NCBI GenBank assembly: GCA_029940245.1 | Contig: JAOZRF010000180.1 | Span: forward strand, 1 to 6,080 | DNA from: Desulfobacula sp. | Lineage (GTDB): Bacteria; Desulfobacterota; Desulfobacteria; Desulfobacterales; Desulfobacteraceae | DNA length: 6,080 nucleotides | Direction: 5' to 3' | In this document: piece by piece, positions 5,958 to 6,080 of the stretch | Position numbering within the stretch: position 1 is the first letter of the stretch | How the letters are laid out: every line of letters starts with the position of its first letter | Notes under the pieces: model-generated | What the model was told of the DNA's origin: nothing | Databases searched by the model: none | The model's input: the letters and a program-made list of their open reading frames with translations, nothing else | Position numbers and translations under genes: made by a program

Positions 5958-6010
5958 ATTTAAGGCCGAAAGTTGAGTTATAAAGTATTATTTTTAAGGA
6001 ATTCAGCAAC

Positions 6011-6080
6011 ATGCATTATGAAGGGATGATGATAAGGCCGCCAAGTGAGGCCAATAGTATTTTATTACAGGTTACTTTAG
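6011..6080 (+). CDS. Radical SAM protein, first 23 codons only
   Basis: From the ATG at 6011 the frame reads MHYEGMMIRPPSEANS, then ILLQVTL, and runs off the window. This opening closely resembles a family of radical SAM proteins whose next residues are usually a GCSHN.C.FC cluster motif; that motif lies beyond the edge and cannot be seen. A ribosome binding site AAGGA (5996-6000) lies 10 bases before the ATG, slightly far. The gene is divergent from the DUF190-CBS gene and begins 33 bases after the composite repeat, which must overlap or adjoin its promoter. No convincing -35/-10 pair was found. The assignment rests on a short segment recognised by eye. Confidence 0.72.
   Translation, partial: MHYEGMMIRPPSEANSILLQVTL

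Larger units (their letters stand above)
5833..5977. repeat. Nested composite repeat: REP-like hairpin between direct repeats, enclosed by inverted ends
   Basis: The block of 145 bp is bounded by a perfect 12-bp inverted repeat, CTCAACTTTCGG (5833-5844) and CCGAAAGTTGAG (5966-5977). Within it the 19-bp sequence CAACTTTCGGAGTTGGCAG occurs twice in direct orientation (5835-5853 and 5939-5957), each time followed by (A)TTTAAG, and a separate 73-nt hairpin lies between the two copies. The simplest reading is a mobile repeat inserted in or amplified within another repeat, like a bacterial interspersed mosaic element. It encodes no protein and sits between two divergent genes. Confidence 0.8.

Noticed and set aside
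5951..5984. TTGGCA and TATAAA as a promoter for the radical SAM gene
   Set aside because: The spacer is 22 bases, too long for sigma70, and TTGGCA is part of the 19-bp repeat.
5809..6012. Minus-strand 67-codon frame through the composite repeat
   Set aside because: It consists of repeat sequence read through and overlaps the radical SAM start. It resembles no known protein.

Overview
The window looks like a piece of a chromosome from a sulfate-reducing deltaproteobacterium, most likely Desulfobacteraceae (Desulfobacter/Desulfobacula-like). This is judged from the protein style (HtpG, RimO, long-chain polyprenyl synthase, a DUF190-CBS protein, and a radical SAM protein starting MHYEG..RPPSEAN), from the AT-leaning base composition and from the repeat-rich intergenic DNA. 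No database search was possible, so the taxon is an inference.

Left part (1-3694, all minus strand): a tightly packed cluster reads htpG -> rimO -> polyprenyl diphosphate synthase (cut by the window edge). Both junctions are 4-bp ATGA stop/start overlaps, so the three genes are very probably one operon with translational coupling: a stress chaperone, a ribosomal protein S12 modifying enzyme, and an isoprenoid chain synthase for quinone side chains. The htpG start is best placed at the ATG at 3694, not at the GTG six bases upstream.

Middle (3695-4315, about 620 bases without an intact gene): immediately upstream of the htpG ribosome binding site sits a 163-bp MITE-like element (3723-3885). 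It has imperfect terminal inverted repeats, TA at both ends and a central palindrome. Beyond it are a candidate htpG promoter, small hairpins, and a minus-strand C-terminal remnant of a membrane transporter of EamA/DMT type (3986-4141).

Right part (4316-6080): a minus-strand gene encodes a DUF190 (PII-like) domain fused to four CBS domains. It has its own well-spaced sigma70-type promoter and is clearly richer in G+C than the htpG operon. The 408 bases between it and a divergently transcribed plus-strand radical SAM gene (only the first 23 codons are inside the window) hold several stacked repeats. These are a pair of 12-bp direct repeats two helical turns apart, a short hairpin, and a nested composite repeat (5833-5977). 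In the composite, a 73-nt REP-like hairpin lies between two 19-bp direct repeats, with a 12-bp inverted repeat enclosing all of it.

No tRNA, rRNA, CRISPR array, full insertion sequence or defence-type operon is visible. The most interesting material is the two non-coding mobile-type elements placed in regulatory positions.
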